Shown one piece after another: positions 8,801 to 16,938 of a stretch of 64,000 nucleotides of DNA (the stretch's first letter is position 1; every line of letters starts with the position of its first letter). A program made the position numbers and the translations under genes. This DNA comes from Dysgonomonas mossii (lineage in GTDB: Bacteria > Bacteroidota > Bacteroidia > Bacteroidales > Dysgonomonadaceae): NCBI RefSeq assembly GCF_004569505.1, contig NZ_SPPK01000001.1, forward strand, positions 186,001-250,000, written 5' to 3'. A model generated the notes under the pieces. The model made no database searches and had not been told where the DNA came from. It saw only the letters and a list, made by a program, of their open reading frames with translations.

Positions 8801-9335
8801 CAAGCCACTTGTCTGCTCCCGGCTGATCGGCACGGTTTTCCCATTTCAGGATTAACCAGAATACAAGAGCTGTAAACATAGACGAGTATGCATACACTTC
8901 ACCCTCGACAGCCGAAAACCAGAATGTGTCGGTAAATGTATAAGTAAGAGCTCCAACCAATCCGCTTCCGATAATGGCTATAAGTTGCCCCATAGTCATT
9001 TCTTTGTCGGTATGGGTATATATGAGCTTTTTAGCAAGATGTGTAATAGTCCAAAACAAAAATAGAATGGTGAGTGCACTTAATAGTGCAGACATACTAT
9101 TTATCATTGCAGCAACTTGGCTGGGATCGGAAGCAAATAACGAAAAGAACTTCCCTGTGAGCATAAAGAATGGCGCACCGGGTGGGTGTCCAACTTCCAA
9201 TTTATAGGCTGAAGTAATAAACTCGCCACAATCCCAAAAACTGGCTGTAGGTTCAATTGTCATCAGGTAAACAATAGCGGCTACGGCAAAACTAAACCAA
9301 CCAAAAATATTGTTTATCAGGTTATATTTCTTCAT
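5868..9335 (-). CDS. DUF2723 membrane protein (mannosyltransferase-like)
   Basis: A very large (1155 residues) polytopic membrane protein. The N-terminal motif EPTASFWDCGEFI (28-40), with acidic residues in the first periplasmic loop, is the hallmark of DUF2723, which is distantly related to PMT/POMT-type O-mannosyltransferases of the GT-C fold. About a dozen hydrophobic helices fill roughly residues 1-660, then a large soluble periplasmic region follows whose last about 180 residues look like TPR helices (AEAYYQLGHADKAQKIIDE). In Bacteroidetes such proteins are candidates for protein O-glycosylation or lipid-linked sugar transfer; the specific reaction is not established by the sequence. Monocistronic with a strong terminator. 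Confidence 0.8.
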   Translation of the reverse strand: MKKYNLINNIFGWFSFAVAAIVYLMTIEPTASFWDCGEFITSAYKLEVGHPPGAPFFMLTGKFFSLFASDPSQVAAMINSMSALLSALTILFLFWTITHLAKKLIYTHTDKEMTMGQLIAIIGSGLVGALTYTFTDTFWFSAVEGEVYAYSSMFTALVFWLILKWENRADQPGADKWLVIIAYAMGLSIGVHLLNLLCIPAIVLVYYFKKAKHADVKGILLALAGSLLLIVILMYGIIPGFTKVGAWFEMLFVNSLGFSYNTGALSYILLTVISIVWAIYETLSSKGSIKRAKIATFIALALSGVVFIGSSVVLWIVLIAALAGFLFFYKGINARFLNTTVLCLLVILVGYSSFALIPIRSIANTPMDQNSPENVFTLASYLNREQYGDRPLFYGRTYASTEKKDPSTGRMAAPESEKKTYDKIVKKSPDQKDEYVVTGTIPTYATTNNMLLPRMYSTEDRHVLGYQIWANIKDPSVPPTMFENMKFFFSYQLDFMYFRYFMWNFSGRQNDIQSVGNISNGNWITGISFIDELLGRGPQGNLPPDITENKGHNKYYMLPLILGILGIVFLLTKGRKGEQQFLVTFMLFFMTGIAIIIYLNQQPFEPRERDYAYAGSFYAFCIWIGFGVAFIWKTLSKWVPSTVAAGISTALSLFIPIQMAGQNWDDHDRSDRYTMRDFGMNYLRGCEPNSILFSMGDNDTFPLWYAQEVEGFRTDVRVCNLSYLQTDWYVDQMRRQAYDSSPLPINWESDRYQGSKGQSAYVLSRKDIESIITRELKNSQDGAWLGRINFNDYYDTSAYKDTMQVSEVLDILKTKDNYAPRNPFGIDKGVVIPSSVLKMSVNESKVDWKKMGASPQSQFILNLGDNKGGIYRQEMMILEMLNNINNDDWKRGIYYAMTIGEPPLKLEKQSIKEGIICRIIPGVADSTGVNTDVMFDNMVNKYKWGGIENPKVYLDENNLRMCRTFRVLFGELISALLEKGDNEKALQALDACITKIPGNTVPRGGESVMFAEAYYQLGHADKAQKIIDEIMYRSNGSLEWYASMKQTDMITCSSDIRDYINTEIQILDIYQRYDRAKYKVLLNKLMSLSELYLSNGVSFSESRHPLDFLMRVTMRGFYLSGEDTIAEKEEHAMAEHIAGLMQKYNPRLLQKYRSN

Positions 9336-9397
9336 AATGAACAGTTATTGAATGATATGCTGCTTGATTAAACAGTTGTTTTTTATACATTTGGGTG

Positions 9398-9405
9398 CAA
9401 AGATA
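9398..9405 (-). promoter_or_regulatory. -7 box of the DUF2723 gene
   Basis: TATCTTTG on the minus strand matches TAnnTTTG, 62 bases before the ATG. No clear -33 box. Confidence 0.4.
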
Positions 9406-9565
9406 GTTAAATCACTGAAAGTATTATTTTTTATTGCTTGGTTTTTAGTTGCTAAATTCAAAAACTTCTTAAAATAGAGGGTTTTCCTTTCTCTTTGAAA
9501 CAAGGGGTTAGATGATGAGTCACATTTCTTTAAATAATATGCGGGTATGTGTTCTTATTTTTTTC

Positions 9566-9573
9566 TACATTTG
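9566..9573 (+). promoter_or_regulatory. -7 box of the 185-residue lipoprotein gene
   Basis: TACATTTG matches TAnnTTTG, 42 bases before the ATG at 9616. It argues against a start further upstream at 9547. Confidence 0.4.
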
Positions 9574-9615
9574 CTAAACAAACTAAGACTCAAAAATGAA
9601 ACAATAAATAAAACT

Positions 9616-10173
9616 ATGATGAGAAAATATTATTTCCTGTTCTTGGCTTTGGCCGTAAGTTTCTTTATGGTATCGTGCTCAGGTAAATACGATGGAGCTA
9701 TATCAAGCTATATCGAGTCTACTGAAGGACAAACTTCGAAAATAGAAGTTAAGGTAAATGAAGCGAAGGAGTTAAAGAAAGTAACGGTAGGCGACAGCAT
9801 CAACTTCCTTAACATGAAGGCTGAAAAGGAACTGAAAGCACGAATCGAACAAGCGGAGAAAGAATTGGCGAGCTATCAGCAAGATCTTGTGAGAATAGGC
9901 ACATCGTCGAAAGTTGTAACTGATGCTTATACTGTGCAATTGACAAAGACACAGCAAATAATTGACTCACTGAAAGCTGTAAAACCCGAACCTACTCGAT
10001 TGTACGAAGGACAAAAGACCGATCAGGTTTTGGCTGTCGTTGTAGAATGTAAGTATACAGTAACCAATGAGGCTAAAGAAAAAACAGACGTTGTGAAAAA
10101 CTTTGTATTATCTACAGATGGCAAAACTTGCTATGGTGTAACAGATAATCCTGATATGAGTGCAGAAAAATAA
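9616..10173 (+). CDS. coiled-coil lipoprotein, unknown function
   Basis: A 185-residue lipoprotein with signal sequence and lipobox MVSC (C21). The mature part has a short polar region, then a long Lys/Glu/Gln helix around residues 55-120 (KAEKELKARIEQAEKELASY) that should form a coiled coil, then a short beta-rich C-terminal region (VLAVVVECKYTVTNEAKE). I do not recognise a named domain. It is monocistronic, with a -7 box and terminator of its own, and lies just upstream of the sigma factor operon, though separated from it by that terminator. Confidence 0.7.
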   Translation: MMRKYYFLFLALAVSFFMVSCSGKYDGAISSYIESTEGQTSKIEVKVNEAKELKKVTVGDSINFLNMKAEKELKARIEQAEKELASYQQDLVRIGTSSKVVTDAYTVQLTKTQQIIDSLKAVKPEPTRLYEGQKTDQVLAVVVECKYTVTNEAKEKTDVVKNFVLSTDGKTCYGVTDNPDMSAEK

Positions 10174-10194
10174 ATTAATAATATATGCGTTTGT

Positions 10195-10228
10195 AAAAGC
10201 TTCACTCTCTATCTGGTGAGGCTTTTTT
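10195..10228 (+). terminator. Rho-independent terminator
   Basis: An 11-bp stem with one wobble (10195-10205 with 10216-10226) followed by a T run to 10228, 21 bases after the lipoprotein stop codon. Confidence 0.85.
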
Positions 10229-10317
10229 GTTAAATAGATAAATAAAAAAGTTTATTTTTATACTCGATGCAACTTTTTGAATTTAACTCGCATCTTATTT
10301 AGTAGAGAGAAAAACGA

Positions 10318-10881
10318 ATGGACGAACTGCAATTAATCACCGGATGTAAACGTGGTGAGTCATGGGCTCGTAAACAACTTTATGAGTTACATGCTCCTGC
10401 CATGATGTCTGTTTGCATGCGGTATGTTAATGATAGGGAGACAGCCAAAGATTTAATGCAGGATGGGTTTGTAAAGGTATTTACCAAAATACATACCTAC
10501 TCCGGAACGGGCTCTTTTAATGGTTGGATGCGTCGGGTTTTTGTAACAACTGCTCTTGAGCATTTGCGCCGCAACGATATACTTCGTGTGACTTCAGATA
10601 TAAATGAGTATGACGAAGCGATGGAAAGCGGTGATGTTTCGGCATTGGAACAACTCTCTGCGAATGAGATATTGGCTTGTGTGGCTAAACTGCCTAACGG
10701 TTATCGCACTGTTTTCAACCTGTTTGTAATCGAGGGATATTCGCATAGTGAGATAGCGGATATGCTTGGTATAAACGAAAGTACATCCCGGTCTCAGTTT
10801 ATAAGGGCCAGGAAAATTTTACAAAAAAATGTGGAATCTTTAATTATGCATGAAAATGCAGCAGAACGAAAAAAAATATAA
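10318..10881 (+). CDS. ECF-type RNA polymerase sigma factor (Das-like)
   Basis: A 187-residue sigma-70 family protein with only regions 2 and 4: region 2 at about 21-88 (RETAKDLMQDGFVKVFTKI) and region 4 at about 118-170 (YSHSEIADMLGINESTSRSQ), which carries the promoter-recognition HTH. It directs RNA polymerase to a stress or envelope regulon. Its reading frame overlaps the downstream gene by 32 bases, implying translational coupling with a protein built as a membrane-spanning anti-sigma factor. This mirrors the Das (sigma) / Dma (anti-sigma) pairs described in Bacteroides thetaiotaomicron. The pairing is inferred from gene order and topology. Confidence 0.9.
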   Translation: MDELQLITGCKRGESWARKQLYELHAPAMMSVCMRYVNDRETAKDLMQDGFVKVFTKIHTYSGTGSFNGWMRRVFVTTALEHLRRNDILRVTSDINEYDEAMESGDVSALEQLSANEILACVAKLPNGYRTVFNLFVIEGYSHSEIADMLGINESTSRSQFIRARKILQKNVESLIMHENAAERKKI

Positions 10882-12178
10882 AGATCAGCTTGACGATTTC
10901 AGTAAATTGATAAAGCAGCGGCTCGAAGATCACCGCATGCCTGTCGATGAAGATAGCTGGAATGCAATAGAGCAGCACATCAGACCTGTGAGCAACAGGC
11001 GTACGATGTGGTGGACTATTGCCGGGGTTGCTGTTGCCGTCATTTTGCTAGTATTGTTGATGTTGCCACTCAAAGAACAGGACTATATTACTCAAATAGG
11101 CAGTGGTGCAACACCTGATAAAATAGCGACATCGGTAGAAAAAAATAATATTGCCGTAAATGGCAAGGATAATGTCGTAAAAGAAGAAAATAAAATAAAA
11201 ATAACTAAGAAATCTTCAGGAAGCGTCCGGTTGATTTCGCAACAAGTAAGTGAAGCAGTATCGATAGATGACAGTTCGTCCGGCACAACGAAATCTGTTG
11301 AAAATTCTCTGTTAATGATAGATACTGTGCAGCTTGCTCAAATTGGCAATTCTCTCGGAGTTGCGGAGCCTGATAGCGAATCCGATTTACCTGAAGTAAA
11401 GAAAGATTCTGTTCCTTCTCGTGTTTATAAAGATGTAAAGAAAAGTAATGAACCAACTAGAATCCTGATTGAAAAATCGAAGAGACAAGACAAATGGTTA
11501 TTAGCCGCTTCTTTCTCTTCGGGAGGAAGCGCTTCATTTGGAGGAGGGGGACCGGATAAGAATGGTTATTATTCTATGATGAATTCCCTTCCTTCGAGTG
11601 AGAGCGGTGCACTTTCTGATGGAGGACACAATTCATACGGAAAGGAGTTTTTGGATTACAACGACTTTACAAATGTTAGTCACTCTGTTCCGTTATCATT
11701 TGGTGTTACAGTTCGTAAAGATCTGACTGATAGGATAGGTTTCGAGACCGGGTTGGTATATACTTACTTGTCTTCTAAATTTAGGAGGAGTGGAACATCT
11801 TATCACACTGCCAAGCAAGAATTACATTATTTAGGTATTCCACTCAATGCTGTTGTGTATCTTTGGAATAACCCGAATTGGAATATATATGTATCTGCCG
11901 GAGGGATGGTAGAAAAAGGCTTGCGAATGAATTATTCGCAGAGCGTTATACAGCGAGAAGAGTCTAATTCTTTAAATTATTCTACCCATCAGAGTATTCG
12001 GGGGCTTCAATGGTCTTTAAATGCTTCTGTGGGCGTAACATATAAATTTTATAGTGATTGGGGAATATACTTCGAACCCCGCTATTCTTATTTCTTTGAC
12101 AATAATCAGCCGTTTAGCATACGTTCAGAAAACTCTCATGTCTTTGGACTAAGTGGAGGTTTGAGATATTCGTTTTAG
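10850..12178 (+). CDS. dual-membrane-spanning anti-sigma factor with outer-membrane beta-barrel (Dma-like)
   Basis: A 442-residue protein with three parts. Residues 1-52 are a polar cytoplasmic segment (KQRLEDHRMPVDEDSWNAIE) that would bind the sigma factor. Residues 53-74 form one strongly hydrophobic helix (MWWTIAGVAVAVILLVLLML). Residues 75-213 are a low-complexity polar linker long enough to cross the periplasm. Residues 214-442 are alternating amphipathic strands of a PorT/OmpA-like beta-barrel ending in the outer-membrane signature GLRYSF with C-terminal Phe. It lacks a cleavable signal peptide, so the helix should stay in the inner membrane while the barrel inserts in the outer membrane. 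It overlaps the sigma gene by 32 bases; an alternative ATG six bases later is possible. Automatic annotation would call it simply an outer-membrane beta-barrel protein. Confidence 0.8.
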   Translation: MKMQQNEKKYKDQLDDFSKLIKQRLEDHRMPVDEDSWNAIEQHIRPVSNRRTMWWTIAGVAVAVILLVLLMLPLKEQDYITQIGSGATPDKIATSVEKNNIAVNGKDNVVKEENKIKITKKSSGSVRLISQQVSEAVSIDDSSSGTTKSVENSLLMIDTVQLAQIGNSLGVAEPDSESDLPEVKKDSVPSRVYKDVKKSNEPTRILIEKSKRQDKWLLAASFSSGGSASFGGGGPDKNGYYSMMNSLPSSESGALSDGGHNSYGKEFLDYNDFTNVSHSVPLSFGVTVRKDLTDRIGFETGLVYTYLSSKFRRSGTSYHTAKQELHYLGIPLNAVVYLWNNPNWNIYVSAGGMVEKGLRMNYSQSVIQREESNSLNYSTHQSIRGLQWSLNASVGVTYKFYSDWGIYFEPRYSYFFDNNQPFSIRSENSHVFGLSGGLRYSF

Positions 12179-12209
12179 AATTTACATATTAACCTTAAAT
12201 AAAAGTACA

Positions 12210-13478
12210 ATGCAAAAGTTATTTTACATGTTCTTTTTTGTTTTGATATCACTGCTAATTGGTTGTAGAGATAAGGATGAGTCTGGAGATGGATATGAGG
12301 TGGTTACATATAAGATCAACGAACCCATATTTATGAAAGCTGCTGATTTTCGTAACTCTGTAAAAGTAAAAACTACTCCTGTGGAAATCAAGAAGCAGGG
12401 TAAAATTTCTTTCTATAAAGGCTATTTGTATATTTCTGAGCCTGAAAAAGGAATTCATATTATAGATAACAGAAATCCGTCTAATCCAAAGAATATAGGA
12501 TATATAGAGTTGTTGGGAAATGTGGATTTGGCTATTCGCAATGATGTCCTTTATGCCGATGCTTATGTGGATCTGGTGTGGTTTGATCTCACAAATCCGG
12601 CAAAGCCTGAATTGAAGGGACGCATAGAACAGGCCTTTACATATGCATTGCCTGAAGCGCAAAATAATTTTGGCTATGATCATGATATGTGCTATACCCA
12701 AAATACGAATAAAAATATCGTAGTTGGATGGAAAGTTGTGGAAAGAAAAATGTTAGGTTTAAAATTTCCATGGCCATCTCCTATTAATGATTCGGTGCTA
12801 TCAAACAACAAAATAGAATCAGAAGTAAGTCCTTCTGCTTCGAAGATTGCTTTTTATAAAGATTACTTGTATGTTGTTTTAAATGGCAGTGTGAAAGTTT
12901 TCACATTAGCTGATAACAAAACAATTAACCTAATTCATGAGTTGCCTTTTGGCTACAGCATGAGGTCTATTATTCGTTATAATGATAACTTACTTATAGC
13001 AACATATCGAGGAATACTCATCTGTTCAGTCAAAAACTATCCACTATATCCTCAAAAGCAATCTTTTATAGAGCTTGTAGGTGATGGTTTCCCTATTGCT
13101 ATAGACGGGAATTTTGTTTATGTGACAGTTGGCACAGGAAATAGTAATGAAGCAAATACTAACGAATTAGTTATAATTGATATTAGTGATGTGAAAAATC
13201 CTAATAAAATAATATCATATCCAATGACAAACCCTAAAGGGTTAGCTCTAAATAACGGTACTTTGTTTCTGTGTGATGACGGATTAAAAATATTTAAAAC
13301 GGACGATCCTTTGAAATTAATGTCAAATCAATTGAAGCATTATAAAGGTATGGCTGGTTTTGATGTCATTTCTTATGAAAATCTGCTGCTGATGGCTACT
13401 GATAAGGGGCTGTATCAGTATGATTATTCAGACCTTCAAAATGTAAAAGAATTGAGTAAGATCGCTATAGAAAAGTAA
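12210..13478 (+). CDS. LVIVD-repeat beta-propeller lipoprotein
   Basis: A 422-residue lipoprotein: signal sequence with lipobox LIGC (C19) followed by an acidic stretch (RDKDESGDG) that favours surface export in Bacteroidetes. The mature protein contains LVIVD-type repeats (GIHIIDNRNPSNPKNIGYIE, VWFDLTNPAKPELKGRIE, ELVIIDISDVKNPNKI), which form a beta-propeller-like fold. It lies 31 bases after the beta-barrel anti-sigma gene with no terminator between, so it is probably the third gene of that operon and might be the surface partner or sensor of the barrel. That role is inference; the repeats themselves are clear. Confidence 0.8.
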   Translation: MQKLFYMFFFVLISLLIGCRDKDESGDGYEVVTYKINEPIFMKAADFRNSVKVKTTPVEIKKQGKISFYKGYLYISEPEKGIHIIDNRNPSNPKNIGYIELLGNVDLAIRNDVLYADAYVDLVWFDLTNPAKPELKGRIEQAFTYALPEAQNNFGYDHDMCYTQNTNKNIVVGWKVVERKMLGLKFPWPSPINDSVLSNNKIESEVSPSASKIAFYKDYLYVVLNGSVKVFTLADNKTINLIHELPFGYSMRSIIRYNDNLLIATYRGILICSVKNYPLYPQKQSFIELVGDGFPIAIDGNFVYVTVGTGNSNEANTNELVIIDISDVKNPNKIISYPMTNPKGLALNNGTLFLCDDGLKIFKTDDPLKLMSNQLKHYKGMAGFDVISYENLLLMATDKGLYQYDYSDLQNVKELSKIAIEK

Positions 13479-13500
13479 ATCAAATTTTTAATTTTGTTGG

Positions 13501-13531
13501 AGCATCAGTTTTTTATAGCTGGTGCTTTTTT
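13501..13531 (+). terminator. terminator of the sigma/anti-sigma operon
   Basis: AGCATCAG (13501-13508) pairs with CTGGTGCT (13519-13526, one wobble) and is followed by a T run to 13531, 22 bases after the lipoprotein stop. Confidence 0.75.
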
Positions 13532-13598
13532 ATGGATAGGAATATGCCGAACTGTTTAAGGTAAATAGAGGGAATATTCTCATATAACTAAAAAAGCA

Positions 13599-13606
13599 TA
13601 TCTTTG
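13599..13606 (+). promoter_or_regulatory. -7 box of the AcpH-like gene
   Basis: TATCTTTG, 22 bases before the ATG. No convincing -33 box. Confidence 0.4.
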
Positions 13607-13628
13607 TGTCCAGAAAACTAGAGACATA

Positions 13629-14216
13629 ATGAATTACCTTGCACATGCTTACCTTTCTTTCGGAGATCCTGAAATATTAGTGGGGAATATGATTGCCGAT
13701 ATGGTAAAAGGTAAACAGATAGAACAATACCCCGAAGGGATACAACGTGGTATACATATACACAGGCAGATAGATACTTTTACCGACAGGCATCCCATAC
13801 CCTTGGATACGATGACTATCTTCAAGGAATCGGCTGGCAGATATGCCGGTCCCTTTTTAGATGTCTCTTACGATCATTTCTTAGCTCTCGACGATAGTAG
13901 CGAGCCCGGGGAAGGCTGGGAGGCGTTTGCTCAGAAATGTTATACGCAGATAGAGCAAAGTGTAAAGCATCTTCCTTCTAAGTTTTGCTCAATGTATATG
14001 TATATGAAGAAAGAAGATTGGCTTTATAATTATCGCCACAGATGGCTGATAGAACGAAGCTTCGAAAGGCTGAAAAACAGAGCAAACTATCTTGATGATG
14101 ATGCACCTGTATTTGCCGACTTCGAGAAGCATTATAAAGACATACAGGGGAGTTATAAATTGTTTTTCCCTCAATTGAAGGCATACGTAGAGGATATATC
14201 GGGTGAAGATATATAA
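13629..14216 (+). CDS. acyl carrier protein phosphodiesterase (AcpH family)
   Basis: A 195-residue protein of the DUF479/AcpH family, which hydrolyses the phosphopantetheine arm from holo-acyl carrier protein. The opening MNYLAHAYLS, the GNMIADMVKG block (19-28) with D24, and GIHIHRQIDTFTDRHP (41-56) with H45, D49 and D53 are the conserved metal-binding and catalytic positions. Length is normal. It is cytoplasmic, monocistronic and has its own -7 box. The activity in Bacteroidetes is inferred from the E. coli enzyme. Confidence 0.85.
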   Translation: MNYLAHAYLSFGDPEILVGNMIADMVKGKQIEQYPEGIQRGIHIHRQIDTFTDRHPIPLDTMTIFKESAGRYAGPFLDVSYDHFLALDDSSEPGEGWEAFAQKCYTQIEQSVKHLPSKFCSMYMYMKKEDWLYNYRHRWLIERSFERLKNRANYLDDDAPVFADFEKHYKDIQGSYKLFFPQLKAYVEDISGEDI

Positions 14217-14364
14217 TCTCGAGAGTCTGAATGATTATAGTACGGGGTGGATTCATATTACTGATCAATCTAAATTCTATTATCTTTATACACAAAATAC
14301 AAACTAAACAAGATTAGGGAGTTAAATTGGATATACACTTAATATTTTGCAAATACTATAATAT

Positions 14365-15459
14365 ATGAAAATACTTTTGATAGGAGAATATAGCCGGGTA
14401 CATCTTACTCTTGCCGAAGGTCTGAGAAGTATGGGGCACGAAGTTGTAGTTGCGTCAGACGGAGACGGTTTTAAGAACTATCCGAGAGATATTGACTTGT
14501 CTCGCAAAAGTTCGGGCGTAGTAGATACTTTGACGAGTCTGATATCCGTTCTTGGAAAATTTAAAAAGTTTAAGGGCTATGATGTTGTTCAGCTGATAAA
14601 TCCATGCTTTACTACCCAGAATGTAAAGGTAAATAATTACTTGTATAAGAAACTGAAAAAGAATAACAAGAAGGTTTTCTTAGGAGCTTTTGGCGACGAT
14701 TCTTATTGGGTAAAGGCATGTCTTGGCAACGAAATATTTGATTATTCCGAGTTTTTTGTTGACGGTAAACCTATAAATGTGGACTTTAACCAACGGTTTA
14801 TCGACAAATGGATAGATACCCCTCTCGAAGACTCTAACGTAATGATGGCAAATACATCCGATGGAATAGTTGCTTGCCTGTATGAGTATTATGTCGCTTA
14901 TGAGCCATTTTTTAAAGATAAAGTAAGATATATCCCTCTGCCCTTAAATACCTCCGTAATAGAGTTTCAGCCCATAGCAGACGAACCCGAAAAAGTAAAT
15001 TTCTTTATTGGTATCAACAAGGTAAGAGAGAAGTTTAAAGGGACTGATGTAATGGAGCGGGCATTGGCCAGGGTAAAAGACAAATATCCCGATAAAGTGA
15101 TTGTTACTCGTGTAGAATCGGTAAGCTATGATGTATATCAAAAGTTGATGTCGGAGGCACATGTTGTGCTCGATCAACTGTATTCGCATACTCCTGCCAT
15201 GAATGCATTGCTGGCTATGGCACAAGGTAAAGTGCTGATAGGAGGGGGAGAGCCTTATATTTACGACTTATACGGCGAATATGATAATAGGCCAATAATA
15301 AATGTGCACCCTACCGAAGATGATGTCTTTGAGAAACTGGAGTGGGTAGTATTGAATAAAAAACAAATTCCCGAAATTTCAAGAAAGAGCCGTGAGTTTG
15401 TAGAAAAAAATCATGACTTCCTTACTGTCACTAAGAAATATCTTGATTTTTGGAAGTAA
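14365..15459 (+). CDS. glycosyltransferase, GT4/GT-B-like
   Basis: A 364-residue cytoplasmic protein with a GT-B layout: N-terminal Rossmann half starting MKILLIGEYSRVHLTLAEGL and a Gly-rich acceptor loop, and a C-terminal half with the nucleotide-sugar region (IGINKVREKFKGTDVMERAL, then LDQLYSHTPAMNALLAMAQG and a GGGEPYIYDLYG segment) resembling family 1/4 transferases. It probably moves a sugar onto a glycan or lipid. No other glycan-synthesis gene is adjacent, so donor and acceptor are unknown. A convergent hairpin follows. Confidence 0.7.
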   Translation: MKILLIGEYSRVHLTLAEGLRSMGHEVVVASDGDGFKNYPRDIDLSRKSSGVVDTLTSLISVLGKFKKFKGYDVVQLINPCFTTQNVKVNNYLYKKLKKNNKKVFLGAFGDDSYWVKACLGNEIFDYSEFFVDGKPINVDFNQRFIDKWIDTPLEDSNVMMANTSDGIVACLYEYYVAYEPFFKDKVRYIPLPLNTSVIEFQPIADEPEKVNFFIGINKVREKFKGTDVMERALARVKDKYPDKVIVTRVESVSYDVYQKLMSEAHVVLDQLYSHTPAMNALLAMAQGKVLIGGGEPYIYDLYGEYDNRPIINVHPTEDDVFEKLEWVVLNKKQIPEISRKSREFVEKNHDFLTVTKKYLDFWK

Positions 15460-15508
15460 AAGTATTTATAGCAGATCTTTCCTTAGCTATAAGAAATATT
15501 ATAATAAA

Positions 15509-15540
15509 GCGAGGATAATTCGACTCTGAATTACCCTCGC
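15509..15540. terminator. bidirectional terminator
   Basis: A 13-position stem with one A-C mismatch (15509-15521 with 15528-15540) lies between convergent stops, with T-rich tracts on both outward sides. Confidence 0.75.
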
Positions 15541-15582
15541 TCTCTTTATTTACTACTCACTATAAAAACCTATATGCCTAAT

Positions 15583-16362
15583 TTATCTGCTTCTGGTTGC
15601 TCTTTCTCTGTTCGATGCCAGTCTGTAGTTTCCTCTTTCTTCAGAAGATGAACGTTTTACATTCGACTCTTTCCTGGTCTCTCTGCTGGAAGACGGTCTG
15701 CTGCTAATGTTATTATTATTAGTTCTTTCAGCTTGTCTATTATCGTATTTTTGTTCTTTATTATTGTTTCTTCCACTGTTTAAGTTTCTGTCGTTGTTGC
15801 GACTTTGTTCACGTCCATTGTAATTATAATCTTTGCGGTTATTGTCTTTTTTATTATAATTATATCTGTCATTATCTCTTCCGTTGTATTTATATTCGTT
15901 ACCCCTATAGTTGTTGTGTTTGTTGCCCGAATACCATGCTACTCTATTGTTGCGGCTGTCTCTGTAGCGATTATCGCGGCTATCACGGATGATCACTTGA
16001 GAGTGGTGTCCTTTATAACGACTATAGTCTCTACAGTGTATGTGGTTGTATCTCCAAGGGTTTGCTACATTTACCAAAACTACTTTGTGCATTCCGTATA
16101 AGTCGTAATTGCGATAAGCATACGGTAAATAACGAGCCGAGATCCATCTTCCTCTGTCAAAATAGAAGAATAGTCCTGAATTGACATTGAAGTAACAGTT
16201 AATATCAGGCATGTAGTAATAGTCTACATAATCATATCCCACGGGTCCCCAAGCAGGTTGACGCCCTATATTGATACTAATATTTATATTTTGAGCTTCT
16301 GATGTATTGTAGAATGATGCTACACCGATCAATAAAGCGAATGCTAATAGAAACTTTTTCAT
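15583..16362 (-). CDS. secreted Asn/Arg-rich low-complexity protein
   Basis: A 259-residue exported protein. Residues 1-23 are a signal peptide (ending SEAQ). Residues 24-110 form an aromatic-rich domain (VGYDYVDYYYMPDINCYFNV, LFFYFDRGRWISARYLPYAY) that looks conserved among Bacteroidales proteins of unknown function. From about residue 115 to the end the protein is a strongly biased tail of Asn, Arg, Tyr and Ser (about half Asn plus Arg), likely disordered and very basic, which could bind anionic surfaces or nucleic acid. No catalytic motif is visible. Confidence 0.7.
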   Translation of the reverse strand: MKKFLLAFALLIGVASFYNTSEAQNINISINIGRQPAWGPVGYDYVDYYYMPDINCYFNVNSGLFFYFDRGRWISARYLPYAYRNYDLYGMHKVVLVNVANPWRYNHIHCRDYSRYKGHHSQVIIRDSRDNRYRDSRNNRVAWYSGNKHNNYRGNEYKYNGRDNDRYNYNKKDNNRKDYNYNGREQSRNNDRNLNSGRNNNKEQKYDNRQAERTNNNNISSRPSSSRETRKESNVKRSSSEERGNYRLASNRERATRSR

Positions 16363-16404
16363 GACTATATGTATTAAAAGGTGAATACTTTTTTTATCTC
16401 TTTG

Positions 16405-16468
16405 TATCTTTGATTCGATTAATATCAGAAAGATTAATCGGCAGAGGCTTGTTTAACGTTAATTAACG
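16405..16468. promoter_or_regulatory. palindromes in a divergent intergenic region
   Basis: The 291-base gap between divergent genes holds TATCTTTG on the plus strand (16405-16412), an 8-bp inverted repeat CGATTAAT/ATTAATCG (16416-16423, 16433-16440) and a 12-bp perfect palindrome CGTTAATTAACG (16457-16468). They could be operator sites; AT-rich palindromes of this size also arise by chance. Confidence 0.3.
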
Positions 16469-16653
16469 AGGGGTTTCTTTTGTTATGCTGTGTAAATGTC
16501 TTATTTCTAATTTGTTGTTTGCATTCTGTGTATAAGTGAGCTATCTGCGTTTGTATATTAAAAAGCCAAATAAGCAAGATTGGATAACCCTTCATTTTAT
16601 CATATTTCCGTTATTTGTAGTGCCAATTAATTATTAATAAAACAAGAACTATT

Positions 16654-16929
16654 ATGGATCAGAAATTTTGCCAAAGTTGCGGTATGCCTCTTAATGTGAA
16701 TGAAGATTTCGGAAATAATGCCGACAACAGTAAGAACGAAGATTATTGTCGCTATTGCTTTACTGATGGTAAGTTTACAGAAGACTTTACGATGGACGAA
16801 ATGATTGTGCATTGTGCTCAGTTTGTAGATGAATTTAATAAAGACTCGGAGCAAAAGATGACAAAAGAACAAGCTATAGAACAAATGAAAATGTATTTTC
16901 CAAAGCTGAAGCGTTGGGCGCAGGCATAA
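16654..16929 (+). CDS. zinc ribbon protein
   Basis: A 91-residue protein. CQSC (6-9) and CRYC (32-35) form a four-cysteine zinc ribbon (FCQSCGMPL ... DYCRYCFTDG), followed by a helical tail (KMTKEQAIEQMKMYFPKLKR). This is a common small family in Bacteroidetes and Firmicutes, often next to transcription regulators. The AraC-type gene begins 9 bases after its stop, so the two are co-transcribed and may act together. Biochemical role unknown. Confidence 0.8.
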   Translation: MDQKFCQSCGMPLNVNEDFGNNADNSKNEDYCRYCFTDGKFTEDFTMDEMIVHCAQFVDEFNKDSEQKMTKEQAIEQMKMYFPKLKRWAQA

Positions 16930-16938
16930 TTACTATTA

